Under the pieces are notes generated by a model that was not told the origin of the DNA, searched no databases, and saw only the letters and a program-made list of their open reading frames with translations. Source: Thermodesulfobacteriota bacterium (lineage in GTDB: Bacteria; Desulfobacterota; BSN033; UBA1163). Taken from it: a stretch of DNA of 64,000 nt. Below, piece by piece: positions 34,180 through 41,276 of the stretch; the stretch's first letter is position 1; each line of letters starts with the position of its first letter. The translations under genes were made by a program, and so were the position numbers. The stretch covers positions 36,189-100,188 of the forward strand of contig JAOAHX010000009.1 in the NCBI GenBank assembly GCA_026415035.1, given 5' to 3'.

Positions 34180-34833
34180 GTGACTCCTGATTCCCTTAAG
34201 GAATTCTACGAGGCTTTGAAGAATACCGATCTTCGAGTCATGGAGGGCCTCGTCAAAAAACATCTCGATCAGGGAGCCTCTCCGCTGGTCCTTCTCAACG
34301 ACGGCCTGATCGGCGCGATGGCCCTCATCGGCCAAGAATTTAAAGCCTCTCAAATTTGGGTCCCGGAGGTCCTATTGGCCGCGAGAAACATGCACAGGGG
34401 AATTGAACTCCTCAAACCGGAATTGATGAAGCAAAAGGCCGAGCCCAAGGGAAAATTCCTCATCGGGACCGTCAAAGGGGATATTCACGATATCGGGAAG
34501 AACCTCGTCTCCATGATGATGACCGGTGCGGGTTACGAGGTCATCGATTTGGGCATCGATGTCCCCCCAGAGCGATTCGTCCAGGCGATCGATCAACACC
34601 ATCCAGACCTCGTCGGTCTTTCTGCCCTCTTGACCACCACCATGCTCGAGATGAAGGAGGTCATTCGGGTCGTCCGGCAGACCTTCCCGGCCCCACCCAA
34701 GATCATCATCGGAGGGGCACCGGTCACCCAAGGGTTCGCCGACGAGATCCAGGCGGATGGCTACGGCGAGGATGCCGTCCGGGCCGTGGAACTGGCAGAC
34801 CGACTCCTACAACCTAAAGGTCGAAACTCATGA
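34180..34833 (+). CDS. Corrinoid protein, copy 2 of a tandem pair
   Basis: 217 aa starting with GTG at 34180 behind GGGGGAGGCG. The cap (SQIWVPEVLLAARNMHRGI) is followed by a B12 domain with GTVKGDIHDIGKNLV and IIGGAPVTQGFADEIQADGY. It differs from the first copy enough to serve a different methyltransferase. Its stop overlaps the next gene by 4 bp (ATGA), coupling it to the UroD-type protein with the MtaA-like zinc motif. Confidence 0.94.
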   Translation: MTPDSLKEFYEALKNTDLRVMEGLVKKHLDQGASPLVLLNDGLIGAMALIGQEFKASQIWVPEVLLAARNMHRGIELLKPELMKQKAEPKGKFLIGTVKGDIHDIGKNLVSMMMTGAGYEVIDLGIDVPPERFVQAIDQHHPDLVGLSALLTTTMLEMKEVIRVVRQTFPAPPKIIIGGAPVTQGFADEIQADGYGEDAVRAVELADRLLQPKGRNS

Positions 34834-35855
34834 AAGGTTCCCTTGTGACACCGAAACGAAGGTTTCTCTCAGGTCTGTTTGGGGGGAGAAAAGGAGACCG
34901 CATCTCTGTCGGAAACCCCACTTCCATCGTCTCCTTGGAATTGATGGAGAAGGTGGGGGTCTATTTTCCGGAAGCTCATCTGAATGCCGAGCAGATGGCC
35001 GTCCTGGCCGCGGGGGGATATGAGATCCTGGGGTTCGACTCCATCATGCCGGAATTCAGCGTTCAACAGGAGGCCGAGGCCCTTGGCTGTGTGGTCGACT
35101 GGGGAAGCCCCACGATGATGCCCGATGCTAAAACCCATCCCGCCCAGGAAATTGAGGACCTTGTCATCCCCGAAAACCTTCTTGAAAAACCCTCCATGAG
35201 GGTGGTCTTGGAAGCCCTTGAACTTTTACGAAAGAGATACGGAGACCGGGTTGCCCTTATCGGAAAGGTGATGGGTCCCTGGACGATCTCCTACCATCTG
35301 GCCGGGGTGCAGAATTTTCTCATATGGACGATCACGGAGCCAGATAAAGTGAAGGGATTTCTCGAACGCTTGAAAGAGGTGACGATCACCTTTGCCAACG
35401 CCCAGTTGAAGGCAGGAGCGGATGTGGTGGTCGTGGCCGATCATGCGACAGGCGACCTGGTCAGCCCAAAGACCTACAAGGACTTTTTGCTTCCGGTCCA
35501 TCAGGAGATCAATCAAAGAATCGGGGGCCCAACGATTCTCCACCTCTGCGGAAATTGTTCCGATCGCCTCCGCCTCTTTGTGGAGGCGGGGTTTGATGCC
35601 TACCATTTTGAATGGCAGGTGGACTCGAAAAAAGCGGTCGAGGTGGTCAACCACGAGATGTCCCTTATCGGAAATATCGCGAACAAGAACGCCCTCTTCG
35701 GAGGGACGCCGGAGGACGTTTACCGACAGGCCCGCTATAGCATCGAGGCCGGCGTGGACATCCTTGCCCCGGAATGCGCGGTTCCCCTGCAGACCCCTGT
35801 CGAAAATCTGAAAGCCATCGTCGCCGCAGCGAAGGAAGGCTATCCAACCGCTTAA
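34830..35855 (+). CDS. MtaA/MtbA-like UroD-family methyltransferase with intact HxC...C zinc motif
   Basis: 341 aa, the usual length for methylcobamide methyltransferases. It has the zinc-site pattern HLCGN (His and Cys) and a downstream Cys in LAPECAVPL, as in MtaA, MtbA and CmuA. Other landmarks are YEILGFDSIMPEFSVQQEA and LIGNIANKNALFGGTPEDV. In methanogens such enzymes move methyl from the corrinoid protein to CoM thiol. Coupling to the corrinoid gene supports direct partnership. In this organism the acceptor could be another thiol, or the enzyme could act on the substrate side. Confidence 0.88.
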   Translation: MKGSLVTPKRRFLSGLFGGRKGDRISVGNPTSIVSLELMEKVGVYFPEAHLNAEQMAVLAAGGYEILGFDSIMPEFSVQQEAEALGCVVDWGSPTMMPDAKTHPAQEIEDLVIPENLLEKPSMRVVLEALELLRKRYGDRVALIGKVMGPWTISYHLAGVQNFLIWTITEPDKVKGFLERLKEVTITFANAQLKAGADVVVVADHATGDLVSPKTYKDFLLPVHQEINQRIGGPTILHLCGNCSDRLRLFVEAGFDAYHFEWQVDSKKAVEVVNHEMSLIGNIANKNALFGGTPEDVYRQARYSIEAGVDILAPECAVPLQTPVENLKAIVAAAKEGYPTA

Positions 35856-35878
35856 TAAAGCAAGGGAGACAATTGACC

Positions 35879-36682
35879 ATGCTCATCGTCGGAGAATCGA
35901 TCAACGGAACCATCCCTAAGGTCGGAGAGGCCATCCTGAACCGGGACGAAACCTTTCTCAAACAATTGGCCAGGACCCAATACGAATGCGGGGCCCACTT
36001 TCTGGACGTCAATGCGGGCGTGGCAAGCGGCCATGAGGTGAGGGATTTGCCCTGGCTGGTGGACCTCGTTCAGCAAGAGGTCCCCATCCCCCTGATGATC
36101 GATAGCGCCAACCCTGAAGCCCTCGCCTCTGCCTTACAGGTCTATCGGCATTCGGAACCCCCGATCTTGAATTCCATTTCAGGGGAACAGGCGAAATGGG
36201 ATCGCCTTTTCCCCCTCGTCATCGAAAGGCGTTGCAAGGTCGTCGTCCTCCTGATGGACGATCAAGGAATTCCAAAATCCCTTGAAGAAAAATTGACCAT
36301 CGCTCAAAGGTTGTATAAAAAATTGGTCGACGCCGGACTCCCTCCCGATCACGTCTTCTTCGACATCCTGGTCTTATCGATTGCGGTCGAACCCGAGGCG
36401 GCCCTCGTTGCCCTCAAGACCATGCAGACCATCCGTTCGCATTTTCCAAACGCCCACCTCATCTGCGGGGTGAGCAATGTAAGCATGGGGCTTCCTGCAA
36501 GAAGACTGATCAACCGGACCTTCCTGACCATGGCCCTCGCCTCCGGCTTGGATACCCTCCTGATCGATGTCCGGGATCAGGCCCTCATGTCCTCCCTCTA
36601 TGCGGCCAAAGCCCTCCTCAACGAGGATCCTTACTGCCTTGAATATTTAAAGGCTTATCGAGAGCAAAAACTCCTTCCCTGA
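35879..36682 (+). CDS. Pterin-binding methyltransferase (methyl-corrinoid:tetrahydrofolate type, AcsE/MtrH-like)
   Basis: 267 aa from the ATG at 35879, behind CAAGGGAG. It is a DHPS-like TIM barrel: MLIVGESINGTIPKVGEAI, HFLDVNAGV, LMIDSANPEAL, ILNSISGE and GVSNVSMGLPARRLIN. The Asp/Asn residues in these loops bind the pterin in AcsE and MetH. It would be methyltransferase II, moving methyl from the corrinoid protein to tetrahydrofolate for oxidation or the Wood-Ljungdahl pathway. It is the last gene of the 28091-36682 operon. Confidence 0.92.
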   Translation: MLIVGESINGTIPKVGEAILNRDETFLKQLARTQYECGAHFLDVNAGVASGHEVRDLPWLVDLVQQEVPIPLMIDSANPEALASALQVYRHSEPPILNSISGEQAKWDRLFPLVIERRCKVVVLLMDDQGIPKSLEEKLTIAQRLYKKLVDAGLPPDHVFFDILVLSIAVEPEAALVALKTMQTIRSHFPNAHLICGVSNVSMGLPARRLINRTFLTMALASGLDTLLIDVRDQALMSSLYAAKALLNEDPYCLEYLKAYREQKLLP

Positions 36683-36716
36683 CCCCTTTCCCTGTCTGAA
36701 AAAAAGTCGATATCCC

Positions 36717-36745
36717 TTGACAAGACCAGAGGGCTTTAGTAATAT
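36717..36745 (+). promoter_or_regulatory. Near-consensus sigma70 promoter
   Basis: TTGACA (36717-36722), a 17-bp spacer and TAATAT (36740-36745). This is the strongest promoter I see in the window. Transcription should begin near 36752, giving a leader of about 190 nt before the dctP ATG at 36941. A bulged hairpin (ggcccttagaaagggtcc) follows in the leader. Confidence 0.75.
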
Positions 36746-36766
36746 TACGCCAAATTGGACAACGCT

Positions 36767-36782
36767 GTTCTATTAATAGAAC
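36767..36782. promoter_or_regulatory. Perfect 16-bp palindrome, candidate operator
   Basis: gttctattaatagaac is its own reverse complement. It lies about 15-30 bp after the predicted transcription start of the second TRAP operon, where a bound repressor would block elongation or clearance. No regulator gene is adjacent. Confidence 0.6.
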
Positions 36783-36940
36783 CACTGGATCCCCGGCCCT
36801 TAGAAAGGGTCCCGAAGTATTAGGGATATCGAAACGGGAAAGTCGGCCAGTCTCATAAATCTTAGGATCAAAGGAGGGATGAAACGGATCAGCATCGGGA
36901 GGAGATCAATTTTGAGCCAAAGAGAAAGGAGGTCTTCACC

Positions 36941-38056
36941 ATGAGGCACAAAAAAGGTTTAGCGGGAGTCGTAAGCGTTATTCTCTTTGTGGGGCTAATG
37001 GTTTCGGTTTCCTTATTCGAAAAGGCCCACGCTCAAGAGGTGAGGCTGAGGGTCGCTACCTATTTCCCACCTCCCTCCATGCAGTCCAAACTTTTAGAGG
37101 AATTTTGTCGCGAACTCGAAAGCCGCACCGGGGGCCGGGTGAAGGTGGATTTCTTTGCCGGAGGCTCGCTCTTTCCACCCGTGGCCACCTTTGACAATGT
37201 CGTCTCTGGAGTGGCCGATATTGGATACTCCCATGTCTATTACACGCCGGGTCGAATGCCGGTCACCGAGGCCGTGGGGCTTCCTCTGGCCTACCCCAGT
37301 GCCTGGGTGAGCGGCCAGGTGATGAACGATTTCTACAATCAGTTCAAACCCAAGGAGTTCGATCCTGTGAAGGTCCTCTGGATGAACACCTCGCCTCCGA
37401 GTGCCATTGCCACCTCCAAAAAGGCGATCCGGAGGCTTGAAGACCTGAAGGGGTTGACCATCCGGGCCCCGGGAGTGGCCGGAGAGGTGATCAAAGCCCT
37501 GGGCGGGACGCCGGCGCCCACGCCCATGCCCGAGGTTTACGATGCGATCTCCAAGGGCGTGCTCGATGGGGAGGCCTCCAATTTTGAAACCCTCCGGACC
37601 TTCCGTTTTGCCGAAGTGGTGAAGTTCTCCACCTCGGTCTGGCAGATCACCAATCCCTTCCCCTTCTACTTGATCATGAATAAGGAGAGCTACCGGAAAT
37701 TGCCAGCGGATATCAAACCCATCTTCGACGCCCTGGTGGGAGAGTACAAGGAGCAATACCTCTTGATGTGGAATGCCGTGGATTTTGCGGGAAAAGATTA
37801 CGGGGTGGAAAAGAAGGTGGAATTCATCGAACTCTCCCGGGAGGAAGTCACCCGATGGAAGGCGGCTGTCGAGCCGGTCATCGATGCCTACATCAAACGC
37901 ATGACCGCCCGGGGACACACCGAAGCAGAGGTGAAGGGTTGGATCAAATTCCTGCGAGATCGAATCGACTTCTGGACGAAAAAACAGATTGATTTCCGGA
38001 TTGCATCCCCCGCTGGGCCCCCTGAGATTAAACCCGAGGCCCTTTTGAGAAGGTAG
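36941..38056 (+). CDS. dctP: TRAP transporter solute-binding protein, second system
   Basis: 371 aa. The Sec signal peptide begins MRHKKGLAGVVSVILFVGL and ends near AHAQ. DctP motifs include GRVKVDFFAGGSLFPP and LKGLTIRAPGVAGEVIKALGG with the ligand-binding Arg, then MPEVYDAISKGVLDGE. A strong AAAGGAGG site precedes the ATG, and another AAAGGAGGG lies 63 nt further up. Transcribed from the promoter at 36717. Ligand is probably a carboxylate; identity unknown. Confidence 0.93.
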   Translation: MRHKKGLAGVVSVILFVGLMVSVSLFEKAHAQEVRLRVATYFPPPSMQSKLLEEFCRELESRTGGRVKVDFFAGGSLFPPVATFDNVVSGVADIGYSHVYYTPGRMPVTEAVGLPLAYPSAWVSGQVMNDFYNQFKPKEFDPVKVLWMNTSPPSAIATSKKAIRRLEDLKGLTIRAPGVAGEVIKALGGTPAPTPMPEVYDAISKGVLDGEASNFETLRTFRFAEVVKFSTSVWQITNPFPFYLIMNKESYRKLPADIKPIFDALVGEYKEQYLLMWNAVDFAGKDYGVEKKVEFIELSREEVTRWKAAVEPVIDAYIKRMTARGHTEAEVKGWIKFLRDRIDFWTKKQIDFRIASPAGPPEIKPEALLRR

Positions 38057-38086
38057 AGTCGGCGATTCTCCACCAGAATGGAATGA

Positions 38087-38113
38087 GGGGGTTCTTTGAA
38101 AAGAAGGACCCCC
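38087..38113 (+). terminator. First of two tandem hairpins after dctP
   Basis: gggggttcttt (38087-38097) pairs with agaaggaccccc (38102-38113) through about 11 pairs including G-T wobbles, closing a 4-nt loop. It lies 31 nt after the dctP stop and 8 nt before a second hairpin. Confidence 0.5.
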
Positions 38114-38120
38114 ATCCCCC

Positions 38121-38162
38121 TTTTGGGCAAGGGCAAGACAAAAACGGGGCCCTTGCCCAAAA
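38121..38162 (+). terminator. Second tandem hairpin, 14-bp perfect stem, between dctP and dctQ
   Basis: ttttgggcaagggc (38121-38134) is exactly complementary to gcccttgcccaaaa (38149-38162), with a 14-nt loop. No U-run follows. Together with the upstream hairpin it would stabilise the binding-protein message or attenuate transcription, so DctP is made in excess over the permeases. Confidence 0.6.
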
Positions 38163-38180
38163 TCTTAAAAGGAGACGACC

Positions 38181-38672
38181 GTGCCATCCAAGTTCGATGC
38201 CTTGACCCGTCAAGTGAGCGCCCTCTTTGAATGGATCGGAGTGGTTGCCATGCTGGTGATGATGGTGATCACCTGCGTCGATGTCATAGGAGCGAAGGTC
38301 TTCCTCTGGCGCCTCCTCGGTGCCATCGATATCGTCCAGCTGGCCCAGATCGTGGCCATCTCCTTTGCCACCAGCATGACCCTCATCATCGGCCGCCACA
38401 TCCAGGTCGAATTTTTTGTCAACCGTCTCCCGAAACGGGCCCAAGGGGTCATCAATGGAGGGATCTCCCTTCTCTCTTTGGCCTTTTTCCTTTTGATCAT
38501 CTGGAGGCTCTCTCTGGCCGGATACACTTTCAAGGTCTCCGGCGAACACAGCGCCACGGCCTACATCCCCTACTATCCCTTTGCCTTCGGCATTGCCCTC
38601 GCCTGTATCCCCGTCTGTTTCGTATTGACCCAGGAGTTTCTCAAATCTCTTCGCAAGGTGGTCCAGAAATGA
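38181..38672 (+). CDS. dctQ: TRAP transporter small permease, second system
   Basis: 163 aa starting with GTG behind AAAAGGAGAC. Four hydrophobic segments include WIGVVAMLVMMVITCVDVIG and IVQLAQIVAISFATSMTLI, then RHIQVEFFVNRLP. It overlaps the large permease gene by 4 bp (ATGA). Function as in other DctQ proteins. Confidence 0.9.
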   Translation: MPSKFDALTRQVSALFEWIGVVAMLVMMVITCVDVIGAKVFLWRLLGAIDIVQLAQIVAISFATSMTLIIGRHIQVEFFVNRLPKRAQGVINGGISLLSLAFFLLIIWRLSLAGYTFKVSGEHSATAYIPYYPFAFGIALACIPVCFVLTQEFLKSLRKVVQK

Positions 38673-39973
38673 GTCCCACAACGGTAGGCATCTTCGGCAT
38701 CATCATTCTCATCCTGCTATTTCTCCTCCGGATGCCCGTGGCCTTTGCGATGGGCCTGGTGGGTTTTGCCGGCTTCGCCTATCTGTCTTCCCCTTCGGCC
38801 GCCTTCGGACTCCTCGGTCGAGACATCTTCGATTATTTCTCCTCTTATCCCTTGAGCGTCATCCCCATGTTCATCCTCATGGGGACCTTCGCCTTTGCCT
38901 CGGGGATCAGCCGAAGGCTCTACCAGACCACCTATGCCTGGGCCGGACAGTACCGGGGCGGGCTGACGATCGCCACCATCTTCGCCTGCGCCGGATTCGG
39001 CGCCATTTGCGGATCGAGCACGGCCACGGCGGCCACGATGGGCCAGATCGCGCTGCCGGAGATGAAGAAATATAAATATGATGACACCCTCGCCACAGGG
39101 GCCGTGGCCGCCGCAGGGACCCTCGGCATCTTGATCCCCCCGAGCACCGTCTTCATCATCTACGGAATCCTGACCGAACAATCGATCGGAAAACTCTTTA
39201 TCGCGGGCGTCCTTCCGGGGATCATCCTGACTCTCCTCTTCGCCGCCACCGTCGTGATCCTGTGTGCGATCAATCCTTCCATTGGACCCGCAGGCCCCCC
39301 GACCACGTTCGGGGAAAAGTTAAAATCGATCACAGGGATCATCGAAGCCCTCATCCTCTTCCTTCTTGCCATTGGGGGGCTTTTCCTCGGCTGGTTCAGC
39401 CCCACTCAGGCAGGGGCCATCGGTGCGGGAGGGGCTTTATTGATCGGGCTGATACGAGGACAGTTGACCTGGCGGTCCTTCGCCGAGGCCTGTAAGGAAG
39501 GTTTACGGACTTCTTGCATGGTCATCTTCATCATCACGGGGGCGGTCATCTTCGGCCGTTTCATGGCGGTTTCGAGGATCCCTTTCCTTTTGGCCGATTG
39601 GCTTGGGAGCCTGCCGCTGTCTCCCATCGTGATTATCAGCATTATCATCTTCATCTATTTTATTGGCGGTTTCTTCATGGATTCGATGGCCCTCATCGTT
39701 CTCACCATCCCCATCTTCTATCCCCTCGTCAGGAAACTGGGCTTCGATCCCATCTGGTTTGGGGTGATCATCGTGCTCGTGGGTGAGATGGGCGTCATCA
39801 CCCCGCCCGTCGGGGTCAACGTTTTTGTCATTAAAGGAATAGCCACCGATGTCCCCCTGGAGAATATTTTCAAAGGGATCTTTCCCTTCCTCGGGGCATT
39901 GATCGTGATGACCATCATCATGATGATCTTTCCCCAGCTCGCCACCTATCTTCCGAGCTTTATCACCTATTGA
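38669..39973 (+). CDS. dctM: TRAP transporter large permease, second system
   Basis: 434 aa from the ATG at 38669 that overlaps dctQ. Landmarks: FLLRMPVAFAMGLVGFAGF, IPMFILMGTFAFASGISRR, GAVAAAGTLGILIPPSTV, WFSPTQAGAIGAGGALLIG, FDPIWFGVIIVLVGEMGVIT followed by PPVGVNVFV. About 12 transmembrane stretches. The UroD-type gene 41 bp downstream is in the same operon. Confidence 0.94.
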   Translation: MSPTTVGIFGIIILILLFLLRMPVAFAMGLVGFAGFAYLSSPSAAFGLLGRDIFDYFSSYPLSVIPMFILMGTFAFASGISRRLYQTTYAWAGQYRGGLTIATIFACAGFGAICGSSTATAATMGQIALPEMKKYKYDDTLATGAVAAAGTLGILIPPSTVFIIYGILTEQSIGKLFIAGVLPGIILTLLFAATVVILCAINPSIGPAGPPTTFGEKLKSITGIIEALILFLLAIGGLFLGWFSPTQAGAIGAGGALLIGLIRGQLTWRSFAEACKEGLRTSCMVIFIITGAVIFGRFMAVSRIPFLLADWLGSLPLSPIVIISIIIFIYFIGGFFMDSMALIVLTIPIFYPLVRKLGFDPIWFGVIIVLVGEMGVITPPVGVNVFVIKGIATDVPLENIFKGIFPFLGALIVMTIIMMIFPQLATYLPSFITY

Positions 39974-40014
39974 GAAAGGCTCGGAGGCGATGAAACATTT
40001 AAAGGACGAGATCC

Positions 40015-41076
40015 ATGAACTCCAGAGAAAGGGTTTTGACGACCATCCAGCATAAGGAACCGGATCGGGTCCCCCTCTTTTTCAACTCCATCGAGGCCTC
40101 TTTCGTCCGGGCCATCGGAGGAGGCGATATGGTGAAAACCTGGCTCGAGCTGGGAGTGGACATCTTCGTCATCGCCCGACGTTCATGGTGTGAGGGGAAA
40201 CCGACCGGATTGGGCTATGCCCCTGACCCCCCTCCTCCGGAAGACTCCTTGGGTGGGGCCATCTATGCAGGCTGGAACGGAGTGGATGAGTTCGGAAGGA
40301 GGTGGGAGCACGGGAGATACCTCGGTGGGGCCGTGGCCACAAGAGAGGACCTCCTCAGATACTCTCCCGAACTCAAACTGGAACAACGTTACAATCGGTC
40401 CCAGTTCGAGGCCTGGAAGAGGGAGTATTCGGACCATGCCTTCGCCCTCTTCTCCCACAGCGGTCCGCTGGGGTTGACGATCGAGGCCTTCGGCCTCATC
40501 GAATTCTGTTACGCCCTCTTCGACAAGAGGGCTTTAATCCAGGAGAGCGTCGAACGGAAGACCGAATGGTTCATTAAAACCTCTAATTATGCGGTCGAGA
40601 TGGGGGTGGACCTCGTCATCATGGGAGATGACCTCGGGTTCAAAGAGCATGGCTATGTCTCCCCTGCCGATTTCAAAGAGCTGGCCTTCCCCTATTATCG
40701 ACAAATCGTCGATGCCATTGCGGTTCCGGTCTTCTGGCACTCGGAGGGGTATATCCGGGATTATATCCCGATGGCCATCGAGGCAGGCATTAAAGGAATC
40801 CACGGGATCGAACCGGCCGCCGGGATGGACATGGGAGAGCTCAAGAGGGAGTTCGGAAAGGATCTGGTCCTCCTTGGAAATGCCGATGGGAATCAGATCC
40901 TCTGCCAGTCTGATCTCTCCTTGGTCAGAAGGGAAGTAGACCGCTGCCTCAGAGAGGGAATGGAGGGCGGGGGGTATATCTTTTCCATCGCTGGTTCGGC
41001 CCACGAAGGGATCCACCTCGAGGCCTTGGTCGAGATGTGCCGATACCTCAAAGAAGCGGGAGTGTATCGGAAATAG
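40015..41076 (+). CDS. Uroporphyrinogen decarboxylase-family methyltransferase-like protein, copy 4
   Basis: 353 aa. It begins MNSRERVLTTIQHKEPDRVPLFFNS. The barrel motifs MGDDLGFKEHGYVSP and VFWHSEGYIRDYIP are present; the metal-site His is followed by Ser-Glu instead of x-Cys. LLGNADGNQILCQSDLSLV contains a Cys that could be an alternative ligand. As with copy 1 it is linked to a TRAP system, so each transporter in this island has a UroD-type partner. Substrate unknown. Confidence 0.82.
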   Translation: MNSRERVLTTIQHKEPDRVPLFFNSIEASFVRAIGGGDMVKTWLELGVDIFVIARRSWCEGKPTGLGYAPDPPPPEDSLGGAIYAGWNGVDEFGRRWEHGRYLGGAVATREDLLRYSPELKLEQRYNRSQFEAWKREYSDHAFALFSHSGPLGLTIEAFGLIEFCYALFDKRALIQESVERKTEWFIKTSNYAVEMGVDLVIMGDDLGFKEHGYVSPADFKELAFPYYRQIVDAIAVPVFWHSEGYIRDYIPMAIEAGIKGIHGIEPAAGMDMGELKREFGKDLVLLGNADGNQILCQSDLSLVRREVDRCLREGMEGGGYIFSIAGSAHEGIHLEALVEMCRYLKEAGVYRK

Positions 41077-41217
41077 AGGCCGATTTCTCGACCCCCAACA
41101 GACATCTTCTTTAATCCGAACCTCTTCCTCTCCCTCGTCCCAGAAAAGATCCCCTCCTGATTCCCTTCCTTTTTCGGATGGGCCCCGAGTTTCCAAGGAA
41201 AAAACCAGCGGTGTCGT

Positions 41218-41247
41218 TTGACATCTCCCTTCTTAATCTTCTATATA
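41218..41247 (+). promoter_or_regulatory. Sigma70-like promoter for the corrinoid activator gene
   Basis: TTGACA (41218-41223), an 18-bp spacer and TATATA (41242-41247). It ends 30 bp before the ATG at 41277, implying a short leader and expression separate from the TRAP/UroD operon upstream. Confidence 0.6.
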
Positions 41248-41276
41248 CCTTCCATCGCCTCCTTGGGAGCACCCCT

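Noticed and set aside
36879..36944. Possible 21-residue leader peptide whose stop overlaps the dctP ATG
   Set aside because: The aggagg site is only one base from its ATG, too close for good initiation, and the peptide has no codon bias suggestive of attenuation. It is instead listed among the double ribosome-site leaders.
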